This document shows, piece after piece, positions 16,896 to 26,184 of a stretch of 58,322 bases of DNA. The notes under the pieces are model-generated. The model did not search any database and was not told the DNA's origin. It saw only the letters and a list, made by a program, of their open reading frames with translations. Where the stretch lies: assembly GCA_025449435.1 (NCBI GenBank), contig JANWJO010000109.1, positions 1 to 58,322 on the forward strand, read 5' to 3'. The first letter of the stretch is position 1. Each line of letters starts with the position of its first letter. A program made the position numbers and the translations under genes. This stretch comes from Chloroflexota bacterium. GTDB lineage: Bacteria; Chloroflexota; UBA4733.

Positions 16896-17882
16896 CTACA
16901 GCCGGATTGCCGGGGCGAGCGTCCGGTCGAACATGTGTACCGTGTCCACCAGGCGGAAGGTTCCGGTGGCAACACTCATCACGATCGAGTGAGTGCGCGC
17001 GCCGCCAGCGAAGTATTGCACGCCTTTGAGCAGGTCTCCGCTGGTCACGCCGGTAGCAGCGAACACAATGTGGTCACCGCTAGCGAGTTCGGTCGTGGTA
17101 TACGTCTTGGCCAGGTCGATTCCCATGGCGATGGCTCGTTCGGCCTCGGCTTGGTTGCGTGGCTTGATACGCCCCTGAATCTCACCGCCCAAGCAACGCA
17201 GGGCAGCGGCCGCAAGCACGCCCTCGGGCGCCCCGCCTGTTCCCATCACCACGTGGTCGCCCGTCCCGGATACGGCCACGGAGATGGCTGCCCCCAGGTC
17301 ACCGTCGCCGATCAATTTGATACGGGCACCGGCTTCGCGGATCTCCCCGATCAATTGGTGGTGGCGCTCGCGATCGAGTACGACCACGGTGAGGTCTTCA
17401 ATCCGTCGGTGCAACGAGTCGGCGATGATGCGCAAGTTGGCGCGCACCGGAAAGGCAATGTCGACTTTGCCAGCCGCCGGTGGGCCGACCACCAACTTTT
17501 CCATATAGGTGTCTGGCGCGTGCAGCAAGCCACCTCGCTCGGCGACGGCGATTACGGCAGTGGCGCCGGGCTGGCCACGTGCCACGAGGTTGGTACCTTC
17601 CAGTGGATCAACCGCGATATCGACTTCGACGTTGCCGGGCGACCCGACCTGCTCGCCAATGAAGAGCATGGGCGCCTCATCACGCTCGCCCTCGCCGATG
17701 ACCACAACGCCCGTCACCGCCAGCCGGTCGAGCGTGGCTCGCATGGCCTCGACGGCCGCTCGGTCGGCCTCATGGTTGTCGCCATGGCCGAGCCACCGAC
17801 CTGCGGCAATCGCCGCCTCCTCGGTGATTTGCACACAATCGAGCGCGAGGTTGTGTTCACCCGTGGTCAGTGTCTTCGCCAT
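16896..17882 (-). CDS. glpX: Fructose-1,6-bisphosphatase, class II
   Basis: 328 residues. GlpX-type bisphosphatase, which removes the 1-phosphate of fructose 1,6-bisphosphate in gluconeogenesis. Motifs are VVIGEGERDEAPML (Glu-rich metal site), AVDPLEGTNLVA (the Asp-Pro-Leu-Glu-Gly-Thr signature), and GTGGAPEGVLAAAALRCLGG. The ATG at 17882 (MAKTLTTGEHNLAL) has GGAAGGG upstream; the frame extends another 10 codons without better support. Some class II enzymes also act on sedoheptulose bisphosphate. An open frame of 382 codons runs antisense over this gene and is a shadow. Confidence 0.94.
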   Translation of the reverse strand: MAKTLTTGEHNLALDCVQITEEAAIAAGRWLGHGDNHEADRAAVEAMRATLDRLAVTGVVVIGEGERDEAPMLFIGEQVGSPGNVEVDIAVDPLEGTNLVARGQPGATAVIAVAERGGLLHAPDTYMEKLVVGPPAAGKVDIAFPVRANLRIIADSLHRRIEDLTVVVLDRERHHQLIGEIREAGARIKLIGDGDLGAAISVAVSGTGDHVVMGTGGAPEGVLAAAALRCLGGEIQGRIKPRNQAEAERAIAMGIDLAKTYTTTELASGDHIVFAATGVTSGDLLKGVQYFAGGARTHSIVMSVATGTFRLVDTVHMFDRTLAPAIRL

Positions 17883-18042
17883 TCCGATGAATCCCTTCCC
17901 CTGACGGCACAACTGCTCGCGACGGTAACCAACTTCGGCGGACCGGCGCGCCCATTCCGGACCCTATGCTACCGCTCACTCACTGGGGCGGCATGAATTC
18001 GTGCGACACCATAGCGCCGTCCTGCTCAATCGAGCAGCCCGG

Positions 18043-18071
18043 TTGACTTTTGCCAGGTGCATGTATATATT
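18043..18071 (+). promoter_or_regulatory. Sigma70-type promoter of the phosphatase-like/sdh region
   Basis: TTGACT (18043-18048), a 17-base spacer and TATATT (18066-18071). This is the best promoter in the window. Transcription would begin near 18078, just ahead of the ATG at 18123, and could run through sdhA, sdhB and the HdrB-like gene. Confidence 0.75.
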
Positions 18072-18122
18072 CTGCGACGCTGCCGCTTGGCAGAGGCAAG
18101 CGGACACCAACTGGGAGTGCGG

Positions 18123-18911
18123 ATGGCAGTGAAGCCGCTGGAGCGACCGTCCCGCATCGTTGTGGTCCGCAGCGCGGAGTGTCCGGCGTCGCAGCGCGTC
18201 GGCTTCGTGGGCCGTGGCTTGCTGCATGGCGCGCCGCCGCCGCGCGGCTCGCAGGCCTCGCTGACCTCGCGCGGTGAAGAGCAAGCCAAAGCAACGGCAG
18301 CCTGGCTGCGCGATCACGAGCCTAATTTCGACGCTATTTTTGTGTCGCCGTGGCGACGTGCCGAACAGACGCTGGACGCCATCCTCGCGGTGCGGTCTGA
18401 CGCCCAGCGCGCAACCCTTACGTCCCAAACCCGTGTTGATGAGCGCTTGCGCGACCGCGACCTGGGCATCATCTCCGCTATGGACCATTGGGCCATCGCC
18501 GCAAAATACCCCGATGAGATTACCCGTATGGCGCTAGACGGCGCATACTACTACCGTCCGCTCGGCGGCGAAAGCTGGGCGGACGTCAGTCAACGCAGCT
18601 ACAGCATTCTCAACACCATGTTTCGCGACCGAGCCAATCAGCGCATCTTAGTGGTGACGCACGGCATCGTGGTGCTTGCCCTGCGCAAGATCTTGGAGCG
18701 CGTGAGCGAGGACAGCATCGTTCGCCTGGCGCACGAATCGCCGCCGCCTCCAGGCTCGGTCTGCCGCTACCAGCCGTTACCCGACCTCGCAGAAGCGGGT
18801 CGCATGTCGCTGGTAGATTGGGCGGTGGTGCCCTATCCGCCGGAACTGGCTTCGGCGAACGAAGGAGTCGAACAAGCTGAAGCCGTTATAGAGACGCTCG
18901 ACACCAACTAA
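18123..18911 (+). CDS. Histidine phosphatase superfamily protein lacking the nucleophilic His
   Basis: 262 residues. The fold is recognisable as phosphoglycerate-mutase-like: SLTSRGEEQAKATAAWLR, IFVSPWRRAEQTL, DERLRDRDLG, GGESWADVSQR, and VVTHGIVVLALRKIL with the second catalytic His (H180). The family's first motif Arg-His-Gly/Ala reads RSA here (R16-S17-A18 in IVVVRSAEC), so the His that becomes phosphorylated is replaced by Ser. The remaining pocket residues look intact. It may be a non-catalytic binding protein or have altered chemistry. GGGAG precedes the ATG; the in-frame ATG at 18057 lies within the promoter. sdhA follows after 69 bases. Confidence 0.82.
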   Translation: MAVKPLERPSRIVVVRSAECPASQRVGFVGRGLLHGAPPPRGSQASLTSRGEEQAKATAAWLRDHEPNFDAIFVSPWRRAEQTLDAILAVRSDAQRATLTSQTRVDERLRDRDLGIISAMDHWAIAAKYPDEITRMALDGAYYYRPLGGESWADVSQRSYSILNTMFRDRANQRILVVTHGIVVLALRKILERVSEDSIVRLAHESPPPPGSVCRYQPLPDLAEAGRMSLVDWAVVPYPPELASANEGVEQAEAVIETLDTN

Positions 18912-18980
18912 ACGACCTGGACGGCAAGGCGGCTTGCCGGCATATCGGGCGCTGGCGGATGGCCTGGAAGGAATTGGAGT

Positions 18981-20651
18981 ATGCTGAAACACGACATTAT
19001 TGTGATGGGCGCTGGGCTGGCGGGCATGCGCGCAGCGCTGGAAGCCCAGCGCAATGGTGTTGACGTCGCCCTGATTTCTAAGGTCCACCCGGTGCGCAGT
19101 CACTCCACCGCCGCGCAAGGTGGCATCAATGCCGCGTTGAGCGAAGGCGACAGTTGGGAGTCGCACGCCCTCGACACCGTCAAGGGCAGCGACTATCTGG
19201 GCGACCAGGATGCCGTCGAGATCATCGCCCGCGAGGCGGGCCGCGACATCATCGAACTCGAACACATGGGTGTCCCCTTCAATCGCGACGAAACCGGCCA
19301 CCTCGGGGCGCGCAACTTTGGCGGCGCGAGCCACTCCCGCACCTATTTCGTCGCCGACTTCACAGGCCAGGCCATCCTGCACGTCATGTACGAGCAAGTC
19401 ATGAAGGCCCGCACACGCGTCTACGAGGAATGGTTCGTCACCGACTTGATCATGCAGGACGGTGCGTGCCGTGGTGTGGTGGCCATCGAAATGCTTACCG
19501 GCCGCATCGAGGCCATTTACGCCAAGGCCGTCATCATCGCTGCCGGTGGCCTCGGCCGCGTATTCGAGCCCAGCACCAACGCGCTCATCTGCACCGGCGA
19601 TGGCATGGCCGCTGCCTATCGTGCGGGCGCGCCCTTGCTCGACATGGAGATGGTGCAGTATCACCCCACCACGCTCAAAGCGAATGGCGTGCTGATTTCC
19701 GAAGCGGCCCGCGGTGACGGCGCCTACCTCATCAACAGCGAGGGTAAGCGGTTCATGGACCGCTACGCGCCCAACAAGATGGAACTCGCCGCGCGCGATG
19801 TGGTGTCACGCGCCGAGGCCACCGAAATTCTCGAAGGTCGAGGCGTCGACGGCTGTGTACTTATCGACTGCCGGCATCTGGGCGCTGCCAAGATCAAAGA
19901 GCGACTGTCCCAGATTCGTGACCTGGCCCGCGACTACGCGGGTGTCGACATCATCGATCAGCCCTGTCCGATCCGCCCAGGTATGCATTATCAGATGGGT
20001 GGCATCAAAACCGACGTTACGGGCGCCACACGCGTGCCCGGTCTTTACGCGGCCGGCGAGGCAGCTTGTGTGAGCGTACATGGTGGCAACCGATTAGGCG
20101 CTAACTCGTTGCTCGAAACCGTCACCTTTGGCCGCCGCGCCGGACAGTCTGCTGCTGATTATGTACGCGGCCAAGCGGAACCAATCGATGACCCCAAATG
20201 GACGGCCGACTTGCAGCAACGATTGGCGGCCCTGCTGGCTCGCCCGCTCAAACGCCGAGCCGCGGCGCTCCGCCTCGAAATGGGCTCGGAAATGAACAAG
20301 AATGTTGCGGTGTATCGCGACCACGACGGACTGTCGAGTGCCCTCGCCCACATCCGGCAACTGCGCACCGCGTATAGCGAAGTGGGCGTTCAAGACAAAG
20401 GCAAGGTCTACAACACCGACATGTTCGCCGCGCTGGAACTCGACTTCATGCTCGATCTCGCAGACTCAATTTGTGCCTCGGCACTATTCCGGACCGAGAG
20501 CCGGGGTGCGCACATTCGACGCGACTTCCCTGAACGCGACGATGCCAACTGGCTAAAGCACACGCTGGCCACGTATGCTCCCGAAGGAGCAACGATAGGC
20601 ACACTGCCGGTGACCATCACCAAGTGGGAACCACAGAAGAGGAGCTACTAG
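18981..20651 (+). CDS. sdhA: Succinate dehydrogenase/fumarate reductase flavoprotein subunit
   Basis: 556 residues. The catalytic subunit carries covalent FAD and oxidises succinate or reduces fumarate. It has the FAD dinucleotide motif [15 protein letters not shown], the flavinylation site [10 protein letters not shown] (H41), the active-site segment [20 protein letters not shown], and [20 protein letters not shown] near the C-terminal part. The start ATG has GGAAGGA 8 bases upstream. It is shorter than many bacterial SdhA (about 590), in keeping with the SdhE-type complexes. The direction in the cell cannot be fixed from sequence. The sdhB GTG follows directly after its stop codon. Confidence 0.94.
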   Translation: MLKHDIIVMGAGLAGMRAALEAQRNGVDVALISKVHPVRSHSTAAQGGINAALSEGDSWESHALDTVKGSDYLGDQDAVEIIAREAGRDIIELEHMGVPFNRDETGHLGARNFGGASHSRTYFVADFTGQAILHVMYEQVMKARTRVYEEWFVTDLIMQDGACRGVVAIEMLTGRIEAIYAKAVIIAAGGLGRVFEPSTNALICTGDGMAAAYRAGAPLLDMEMVQYHPTTLKANGVLISEAARGDGAYLINSEGKRFMDRYAPNKMELAARDVVSRAEATEILEGRGVDGCVLIDCRHLGAAKIKERLSQIRDLARDYAGVDIIDQPCPIRPGMHYQMGGIKTDVTGATRVPGLYAAGEAACVSVHGGNRLGANSLLETVTFGRRAGQSAADYVRGQAEPIDDPKWTADLQQRLAALLARPLKRRAAALRLEMGSEMNKNVAVYRDHDGLSSALAHIRQLRTAYSEVGVQDKGKVYNTDMFAALELDFMLDLADSICASALFRTESRGAHIRRDFPERDDANWLKHTLATYAPEGATIGTLPVTITKWEPQKRSY

Positions 20652-21614
20652 GTGAATGTAGAGTTGCAAGTCCGCCGGACTGATCCGGAGACCAAGCAAT
20701 CTCATTGGCAGACCTATACCACCGAGCTTGAGGAGCACGGCACGGTGCTCGATGGCCTCATACAAGTCCGCGAGGAGCAAGATGGCACACTGGCAATGCG
20801 CTGCTCCTGCCGCAGTGCCATCTGTGGCTCGTGCAATATGCGCATCAATGGCCATGCGCACCTCGCCTGCATCACCAAAGTCGCCGACGTCTCGCCCGAC
20901 GGCGCTCCGGTCAAGGTCGAGCCTGCTGGCAACCTACCCGTCATCAAGGACCTGGTCGTTGACTTTGAACCCTTCTGGGAAAAGATTCGCAAGGTAGAGC
21001 CGTACCTGCAACCGGCCGGCAGCCCGCCCGAGGGCGAATACATCGTCGATCACGATGCCATGGCGCATATCACTCCGGTGATGGCTTGCATCATGTGCGG
21101 TGCGTGCGTTTCTGACTGTACGGCACTGGAAGTAGACCACACCTTCACCGGACCGGCCGCTCTGGCCAAAGCCTATCGGTTCGTCGCTGACCCACGCGAC
21201 GGCCGCAAAAAGGTTCGCCTCGAAGAACTCACCAAGGCGTCGGGCGTGTGGGACTGCACCCACTGTTTCGAGTGCGTGCAGGTGTGTCCCAAAGGTGTTG
21301 CACCGATGAACCGCATTATGGCGATCCGTGAGGAAGCGTTCAAAGACGGCCCCTGGAAAGGCGGTGGGCCTCGTCACGCCGACGAGTTCGCTCGGTCGGT
21401 TGGGCACAGCGGCCAGCTCGACGAGTTCCGGCTGATGCCCATTTCCACAGGCATTTTCAACATCCGCGGCCAGCTCGAACTGGTCCCTGGTGCGATTCGG
21501 TTGCTCGATCGGCGCAAGCTGCCGAGCCCATTCCACCGATCCATTCCTGGCGTACAAGGCGTGCGTAAGCTGTTCGCGGCGCGCAAGAAGAATAGGGTGA
21601 AGGCGGCAAAGTGA
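20652..21614 (+). CDS. sdhB: Succinate dehydrogenase/fumarate reductase iron-sulfur subunit
   Basis: 320 residues, longer than the usual 230-260 because of a C-terminal extension after about residue 250. Ligands for a 2Fe-2S cluster are in [20 protein letters not shown], and two further Cys clusters, [11 protein letters not shown] and [14 protein letters not shown], supply the 4Fe-4S and third clusters. In SdhE-type complexes the third cluster is often a second 4Fe-4S; here the Cys-x-x-Cys-x-x-Cys-x-x-x-Cys-Pro pattern allows that. The GTG start abuts the sdhA stop, and its own stop overlaps the next start in GTGA, so translation is tightly coupled. Confidence 0.93.
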   Translation: MNVELQVRRTDPETKQSHWQTYTTELEEHGTVLDGLIQVREEQDGTLAMRCSCRSAICGSCNMRINGHAHLACITKVADVSPDGAPVKVEPAGNLPVIKDLVVDFEPFWEKIRKVEPYLQPAGSPPEGEYIVDHDAMAHITPVMACIMCGACVSDCTALEVDHTFTGPAALAKAYRFVADPRDGRKKVRLEELTKASGVWDCTHCFECVQVCPKGVAPMNRIMAIREEAFKDGPWKGGGPRHADEFARSVGHSGQLDEFRLMPISTGIFNIRGQLELVPGAIRLLDRRKLPSPFHRSIPGVQGVRKLFAARKKNRVKAAK

Positions 21615-22519
21615 CTCTCAAGTACGCGTGGTTCCCTGGTTGTGTGTCGCGTGGCGCGGCCACCGAGTTGTACCAATCGATGATCAAAGTGACCAAGGCG
21701 CTCGACATCGAGTTGGATGAGCTGAAAGAGGCGAGTTGCAACGGCGCCGGCGTGTTGCACGAACGTGACCCCGACCTGGCCGATACACTCAATGCCCGCA
21801 CGTTCGCCATGGCCGAACGCAAGAACCTGCCCGTCCTCACCAATTGCTCAACGTGTCAAGGTGTCTTGAGCGGCGTCAACTATCGCTTGCAGAACGACGA
21901 CACCGCCAAGGCGCGTGTCAATTCTCTGCTCACGCAAAGCGGCGAAGGCTATCAATACGCCGGAACCACACGCGTCACCAACATCATGTGGGCGATTGTG
22001 GAAGAGTTGGGCCTCGATGCGCTCAAAGCCAAAGTCAAACGTCCGCTGACTGGCTTGCGTGTCGCACCGTTTTATGGCTGCTACATCTTGCGCCCCACGG
22101 CGGCGCTGGGTATCGACGAACACCCGGAACGCAGCGAGATGCTGGAGCCATTGGTCGAAGCGCTCGGCGCTACGTTTGTCGACTTTCGCGGCCAATCTAA
22201 GTGCTGTGGCTTTCCGATCATCGCCATGAACCGCAAGAATTCGCTTTCGATGGCCGGCAACCACATCGCCGACGCCATGGCCGAGGGCGCCCACGTCATG
22301 GTGACGCCCTGCCCGTTGTGCCACCTCAACCTCGATGCTCAGCAGCCCGACGCGGAAGGTGTGCGCGGTGGGAAGCTCGGCTTGCCCATCCTCCATTTGC
22401 CGCAGCTCATCGGCCTCGCCTTAGGCTTCAGCGAAAAGGACCTCGGCATGCAGCGACACGTCGTGAGCACCGAGTCGATTCTTCAACACGTCAAGGAGCC
22501 GGTGGTCGCGGGGGTTTAG
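21611..22519 (+). CDS. HdrB-like CCG-domain subunit (SdhE-type anchor of succinate dehydrogenase)
   Basis: 302 residues with GTG start overlapping the sdhB stop by 4 bases. It belongs to the cysteine-rich CCG family of heterodisulfide reductase subunit B and the type E succinate dehydrogenase subunit SdhE, which replaces the usual cytochrome b membrane anchors and handles quinone or other electron carriers. The second CCG set is complete ([29 protein letters not shown]). The first has SCNG in place of CCG ([22 protein letters not shown]). No transmembrane segment is seen, so membrane attachment would be through an amphipathic helix. No sdhC or sdhD gene follows. Confidence 0.85.
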   Translation: MTLKYAWFPGCVSRGAATELYQSMIKVTKALDIELDELKEASCNGAGVLHERDPDLADTLNARTFAMAERKNLPVLTNCSTCQGVLSGVNYRLQNDDTAKARVNSLLTQSGEGYQYAGTTRVTNIMWAIVEELGLDALKAKVKRPLTGLRVAPFYGCYILRPTAALGIDEHPERSEMLEPLVEALGATFVDFRGQSKCCGFPIIAMNRKNSLSMAGNHIADAMAEGAHVMVTPCPLCHLNLDAQQPDAEGVRGGKLGLPILHLPQLIGLALGFSEKDLGMQRHVVSTESILQHVKEPVVAGV

Positions 22520-22530
22520 GAGTATTCGCA

Positions 22531-22633
22531 ACTCCACCCCCGCGCCGGGTGCCCTTTGGGCGCTGGGTCTACCGTCGTCCGCCCTATCTCCCCGGGGAGG
22601 GGCAACTACAAACGTTTCACCTACCTCTCCCCG
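22531..22633. repeat. Intergenic palindromic repeat, copy C
   Basis: Holds CCACCCCCGCGCC near the left edge, the core CGGGTGCCCTTTGGGCGC (22546-22563), whose reverse complement is identical over 18 bases in copy D (29521-29538), and the perfect palindrome CTCCCCGGGGAG (22588-22599). It lies between the convergent HdrB-like and aminotransferase genes. Confidence 0.7.
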
Positions 22634-22638
22634 ATTAC

Positions 22639-23931
22639 TCAGGGTATGGAACGCGCACACTTTCCGGCCGCCTCGATGATGCGATCGACATGCTCGTCGC
22701 TGTGGTTCAGGCTGATGCCGTGATGCCACGCCGCGTTGACGTACACGCCACGCTCGAGCATGCTGCGACAAAACGTATAGAGCGCTTGGTTGTCTTGCGT
22801 CGCCGCCTGGCGGTAGCTCGTCACCGGCACGTCCGGGTCCAGGCCGAAGAACAAGCCGAAACGAGCCCCGACATCTTGGACCCGCGCACGCACGCCAGCT
22901 TCCTGAAATGTTGCACGCAATCCTTGATACAGGCGTGCGTGTGACCGCAATAGGGACGGGAAGATCTCAGGTTGCTCAATCACATCGAGGAAGGCGTGTG
23001 CAGCCATGATGGGCAGGAGGTGCGCATTGTACGTGCCGGTATGGACCGCCTTGCCGGCCGGCGCGACCAACGACATCAGCTCTCGCTTGCCGCCGAACAC
23101 TGACAGCGGCAAGCCGCCCCCGATGGCCTTGCCCAACGTACACAGGTCCGGTGTGACGCCGAGGCGCTGATGCGCTGCACCTGGACCCAGCCGGTATCCA
23201 GATAGTATCTCATCGAAAATCAGCACGATGTCGCGCCGCTGCGTCTCGTCGCGCACCAGGCGCAAGAAGGCAGGGTCCGCTACGATGCCGCCAGCATCAT
23301 AGTTGATCGGCTCCAGGACGACAGCAGCAAGCTCGGTGCCATGTCGGTCGAGCGCGGCCAGAAACGATTCGCTGCTATTGAAACTCGCCACCACGATGTC
23401 CGAAGCCGCTTGGGCTGGGATACCTGCCGACTCTTGTTGGGGTATCGGTTGAAGCTCCGGGCCCGCTTGTGCGGCGCTGGGCCAAAATGAAAATGCTAGC
23501 GGATCGTTGAAGCCGTGGAAATGACCCTCGAACTTCAGCACTTTGGTACGTCCAGTGGCAGCGCGCGCCACCCGCAGCGCATAGAAAGTCGCCTCGGTGC
23601 CCGCCGACGTGAAGCGCAGTTGTTCCAGCACGGGGACGGCAGCGCTCAGCCGTTCGGCTAGCCGGATCTGTTGCTCCCCGTCATAGCCGCAGGCCACGCC
23701 CAAGCTCACAGCTTGTTGAATCGCCACGGACACCGCTGGGTGTCCGTGCCCGAGAAGCGTGGCGCCATTGGACATGCACACGTCAATGCACTCGACGCCG
23801 TCGATCGTGGTGACACAAGGGCCGGCAGCACTACGGATGTACAGCGGCTGGCCCAGGGCGGCATTGCGCCTGGCAGCGGCGGTCACTCCCCCAGGCAACA
23901 CGCGCACCGCCCGCTCATACAACGATGTCAC
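22639..23931 (-). CDS. Class III aminotransferase, glutamate-1-semialdehyde aminomutase-like
   Basis: 430 residues. A PLP enzyme of the HemL/omega-aminotransferase group. Visible are the N-terminal VLPGGVTAAAR, RFTSAGTEATFYALRVARA (phosphate-binding turn), FEGHFHGFND, LIFDEILSGYR with D240-E241, and TLGKAIGGGLPLSVFGGK with the Schiff-base Lys K268. HemL makes 5-aminolevulinate, but the region GTYNAHLLPIMAAHAFLD differs from typical HemL and no other haem gene is near, so a different amino substrate is quite possible. GTG start with GGGAG upstream. Its 5' end overlaps the end of the upstream membrane-tethered gene by 17 bases, so the two are coupled. Confidence 0.85.
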   Translation of the reverse strand: MTSLYERAVRVLPGGVTAAARRNAALGQPLYIRSAAGPCVTTIDGVECIDVCMSNGATLLGHGHPAVSVAIQQAVSLGVACGYDGEQQIRLAERLSAAVPVLEQLRFTSAGTEATFYALRVARAATGRTKVLKFEGHFHGFNDPLAFSFWPSAAQAGPELQPIPQQESAGIPAQAASDIVVASFNSSESFLAALDRHGTELAAVVLEPINYDAGGIVADPAFLRLVRDETQRRDIVLIFDEILSGYRLGPGAAHQRLGVTPDLCTLGKAIGGGLPLSVFGGKRELMSLVAPAGKAVHTGTYNAHLLPIMAAHAFLDVIEQPEIFPSLLRSHARLYQGLRATFQEAGVRARVQDVGARFGLFFGLDPDVPVTSYRQAATQDNQALYTFCRSMLERGVYVNAAWHHGISLNHSDEHVDRIIEAAGKCARSIP

Positions 23932-24961
23932 TGGACTCCCTTTCGTGCTGCATCTGACTCATTGGTCCAAGACGCTGGCGCAACGCTCGCCCGGCCAGGA
24001 GTAACCCGACAAGGCCCAGCAGCAGTGCCGGTCGGGCAGCGAGCCACAGAGCTCCCCGCAGCAGCACGCGCATGCGTTCGACGGCTGCCAGCTCCTTCTG
24101 CGGCACGTCCACCGTACCGTTCCAATCGAAGTCACGCAGCCGCTCCAGAAAGCCTTGCGTGACGCAGCCTTCCAGGCTGTAGACGCCAATAGTTTGCGTT
24201 ATCTTGCTGGCCAACCGTAGGTCGCGGCTCAACTGTTCCCAATTAAGGTGCGCAGAACCCTCGATGTCTTCGAGGGGCCCTCCGCCAGTGCTCCCCACCA
24301 GCACGACCGGCTTGCCACGGCCATAGCTCCACAGAAATCCAACGCCAAGCCTCCCCATGAGGCTGGTGTACAGCATGGGAATCTCTGTATCGACGTCGAG
24401 TCGTACCACCCCGAGGATGCGGCTGAGCAAGGTTGAGCCCGCAACACGTTCATCTTCCAGGAAGGGAAAGACGTAGCTTTCCACCCGATAACCATCCGCA
24501 CGGATAAGTGTGATCAGGTCTGCATACGCCGCTGACGCGCCACGGCGAGCGGTATCGTTGAATAATCTGCGCAGCAGTAGCGGTGCTAGCGTCCAGCGGT
24601 TGGCGAGCGCAGCTTTGATCTCACGGGTGTCTGGTTCGACATCCAGTCCAACTCCTGCCCACGCCAAGCCATGCCATAGCGACCACTCGCGGAACGCTTG
24701 GTAGCGAGGCAACGCCAGTGCGGCGTTGTTCACATTAAACCAGTAGCCCTGGTCCATGGGGAGCAACAGCCAGGCCGTGACGGCAAGGCCGGCCCCCATC
24801 AGTTTCTTCACCGCCAGGGCGCGCTCGTCGCTCAAGTCGATGATGGCGAGCGAGACGCTGGCTTGCAACGCCGCGAGGTCGGCCACGACGGTGCCGTCTG
24901 CGAGGAGCTGAGTGAGATCCGCCGTGTCGAGTTCACACGCGAAAGTGATGCGCGGAGACAT
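23915..24961 (-). CDS. Uncharacterised protein with C-terminal membrane anchor
   Basis: 348 residues. I do not recognise the family with certainty. The body (residues 1-295) has alternating strands and helices suggestive of a TIM barrel, with WAGVGLDVEPDTREI in the middle, similar in style to the acidic strand ends of glycoside hydrolases. A hydrophobic segment near residues 310-330 (WLAARPALLLGLVGLLLAG) followed by Arg residues suggests a tail anchor with the body in the cytoplasm. There is no signal peptide. ATG 24961 is preferred for AAGGA upstream. It lies 28 bases after the DUF4386-like gene and overlaps the aminotransferase start, so a three-gene unit is likely. Confidence 0.7.
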   Translation of the reverse strand: MSPRITFACELDTADLTQLLADGTVVADLAALQASVSLAIIDLSDERALAVKKLMGAGLAVTAWLLLPMDQGYWFNVNNAALALPRYQAFREWSLWHGLAWAGVGLDVEPDTREIKAALANRWTLAPLLLRRLFNDTARRGASAAYADLITLIRADGYRVESYVFPFLEDERVAGSTLLSRILGVVRLDVDTEIPMLYTSLMGRLGVGFLWSYGRGKPVVLVGSTGGGPLEDIEGSAHLNWEQLSRDLRLASKITQTIGVYSLEGCVTQGFLERLRDFDWNGTVDVPQKELAAVERMRVLLRGALWLAARPALLLGLVGLLLAGRALRQRLGPMSQMQHERESSDIVV

Positions 24962-24989
24962 GGTCGCGTCCTTAGGCACCTCTAGAGGA

Positions 24990-25631
24990 TTACGCACGCT
25001 GCGTTGCGGTTCGCTGTGCGATGAGCGTAATAGCTGCTGCTAGCCACCACAACGCTTGTACCGCCGCAAACGCTGTGACCAGTGGGGGCAGTATCAGCGT
25101 GAGCATCGTTGTTATGCCCAGGACGGCGAAGATAGCGCCGATGATCAGCACCAGCACTGCCAGCACTCTTGGCAACACGGTGGAAGTGTATAGCACGTAG
25201 CCGAGTGGCAGGAACAGCGATGGCGCCGCAATCACGAAGTAGAGGTGTTGGATCGCATGGCCAAGGGCAATGCTGATTGTGGCCATATCGGCAGGTTCCG
25301 GCATCAAGGCGCTGATGTAGATTGTTACCTCCATGAGGCTCACCACCACGAGTACGATGCCGCCAAAGAATGTCAACCAGCCTGCCAACCGGTTGCTCGC
25401 TCCAGCAAGCACCACTAACGCATAGGCAAAGACCACGATGAGCACGGGCCCTACCGTTTGCAACCACGCCCCCCACAGGATGCCCGCAGCGTTTTGTGTG
25501 CCATACGCTGCCAGCTGTGCTGCCGTCGCGCCGGCGGGTGGCCCAGCATTGATCGAAAACGATACGATGATCATCAGCACCCCAACGATGCCGCAGAAGG
25601 CACTGAGCTGGCGGACAAGGCCGGTGGACAT
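24990..25631 (-). CDS. DUF4386-like integral membrane protein
   Basis: 213 residues with six predicted membrane segments: about residues 9-28, 50-75, 82-105, 120-150, 155-178 and 183-205. The spacing of hydrophobic stretches and the GHAIQHLYFVIAAPSLFLPLGY segment pattern resemble the DUF4386 family, whose role is unknown. The ATG has AAGGAG 7 bases upstream. It diverges from a MarR-family regulator over a 75-base gap, and this arrangement suggests that the regulator controls it. Confidence 0.75.
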   Translation of the reverse strand: MSTGLVRQLSAFCGIVGVLMIIVSFSINAGPPAGATAAQLAAYGTQNAAGILWGAWLQTVGPVLIVVFAYALVVLAGASNRLAGWLTFFGGIVLVVVSLMEVTIYISALMPEPADMATISIALGHAIQHLYFVIAAPSLFLPLGYVLYTSTVLPRVLAVLVLIIGAIFAVLGITTMLTLILPPLVTAFAAVQALWWLAAAITLIAQRTATQRA

Positions 25632-25679
25632 GGCGTTCTCCTTATGCAGTTGCGTCTGGTATCATTTTGCTTACGGCGT

Positions 25680-25702
25680 GAGTAACATACGATGAGAGTA
25701 AC
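25680..25702. promoter_or_regulatory. Direct repeats GAGTAAC between the DUF4386-like and marR-type genes
   Basis: GAGTAAC occurs at 25680-25686 and again at 25696-25702, 16 bases apart, in the short divergent gap and just ahead of the marR-type start. This could be a binding site for the regulator. MarR proteins usually prefer palindromes, so this is weak. Confidence 0.25.
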
Positions 25703-25706
25703 TAGA

Positions 25707-26168
25707 ATGTCAAGCGATATGGAGAGCGGACGGCGGGAGGTGACGGCGGTGGTCACAGAAATTCGGCTGCTCAGTGCCGAGATTGACCGCCTCGATCAAC
25801 ACGCCGCTGATCAATTTGGCGTAAATCGCACCGACTTGCGCGCTATCGAAGCCCTGAGCAACGCAAGGAGCCTTTCTCCCACCGCGCTGGCCGACAAGTT
25901 GGGCTTCACCACTGGTGGCGTCACCACCGTCATCGACAGGTTGGAGCGGGCGGGGTACGTGCGGCGCGTACCCGATCTCAGCGACCGGCGCCGGCTGGTC
26001 GTTGAAGCGACCGAACACCTGGCGGAACGCGAGCAAGCCATCTTCGGTGGGCTACTGCGAGCCTTGCCGGAACTCGTCAGCACGTTTAGCACGGCCGAAC
26101 TCGGCGTTATAGCGACGTTCCTGATGCAATTGCGCTCACTGTTGGCGCAACGATCCCCAAACGCATAG
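25707..26168 (+). CDS. MarR family transcriptional regulator
   Basis: 153 residues. Winged-helix DNA-binding dimer of the MarR type: VNRTDLRAIEAL, SPTALADKLGFTTGGVTTVI (helix-turn-helix recognition region), DRLERAGYVRRVPDLSDRRR (wing with the typical Asp-x-Arg pair), then C-terminal dimerisation helices. Such proteins usually repress a neighbouring gene and respond to small phenolic or oxidising molecules. Start ATG 25707 has GAGAG upstream; an in-frame ATG at 25692 would add five residues. It is divergent from the DUF4386-like operon and converges, 16 bases apart, on a creatininase-like gene. Confidence 0.9.
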   Translation: MSSDMESGRREVTAVVTEIRLLSAEIDRLDQHAADQFGVNRTDLRAIEALSNARSLSPTALADKLGFTTGGVTTVIDRLERAGYVRRVPDLSDRRRLVVEATEHLAEREQAIFGGLLRALPELVSTFSTAELGVIATFLMQLRSLLAQRSPNA

Positions 26169-26184
26169 CGTTTGGTGTTGTGCA

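Noticed and set aside
16848..17996. A 382-codon open frame on the plus strand
   Set aside because: It runs antisense over glpX, whose motifs are all intact. The product has no recognisable fold and no ribosome-binding site.
22201..22944. A 247-codon plus-strand frame across the HdrB-like gene end and copy C
   Set aside because: It overlaps two solid genes in other frames, with Arg/Pro-rich low-complexity sequence typical of shadows in GC-rich DNA.
22639..23931. Naming the class III aminotransferase hemL
   Set aside because: The cofactor motifs fit the group, but the substrate-side region differs from typical HemL and no haem genes are adjacent.
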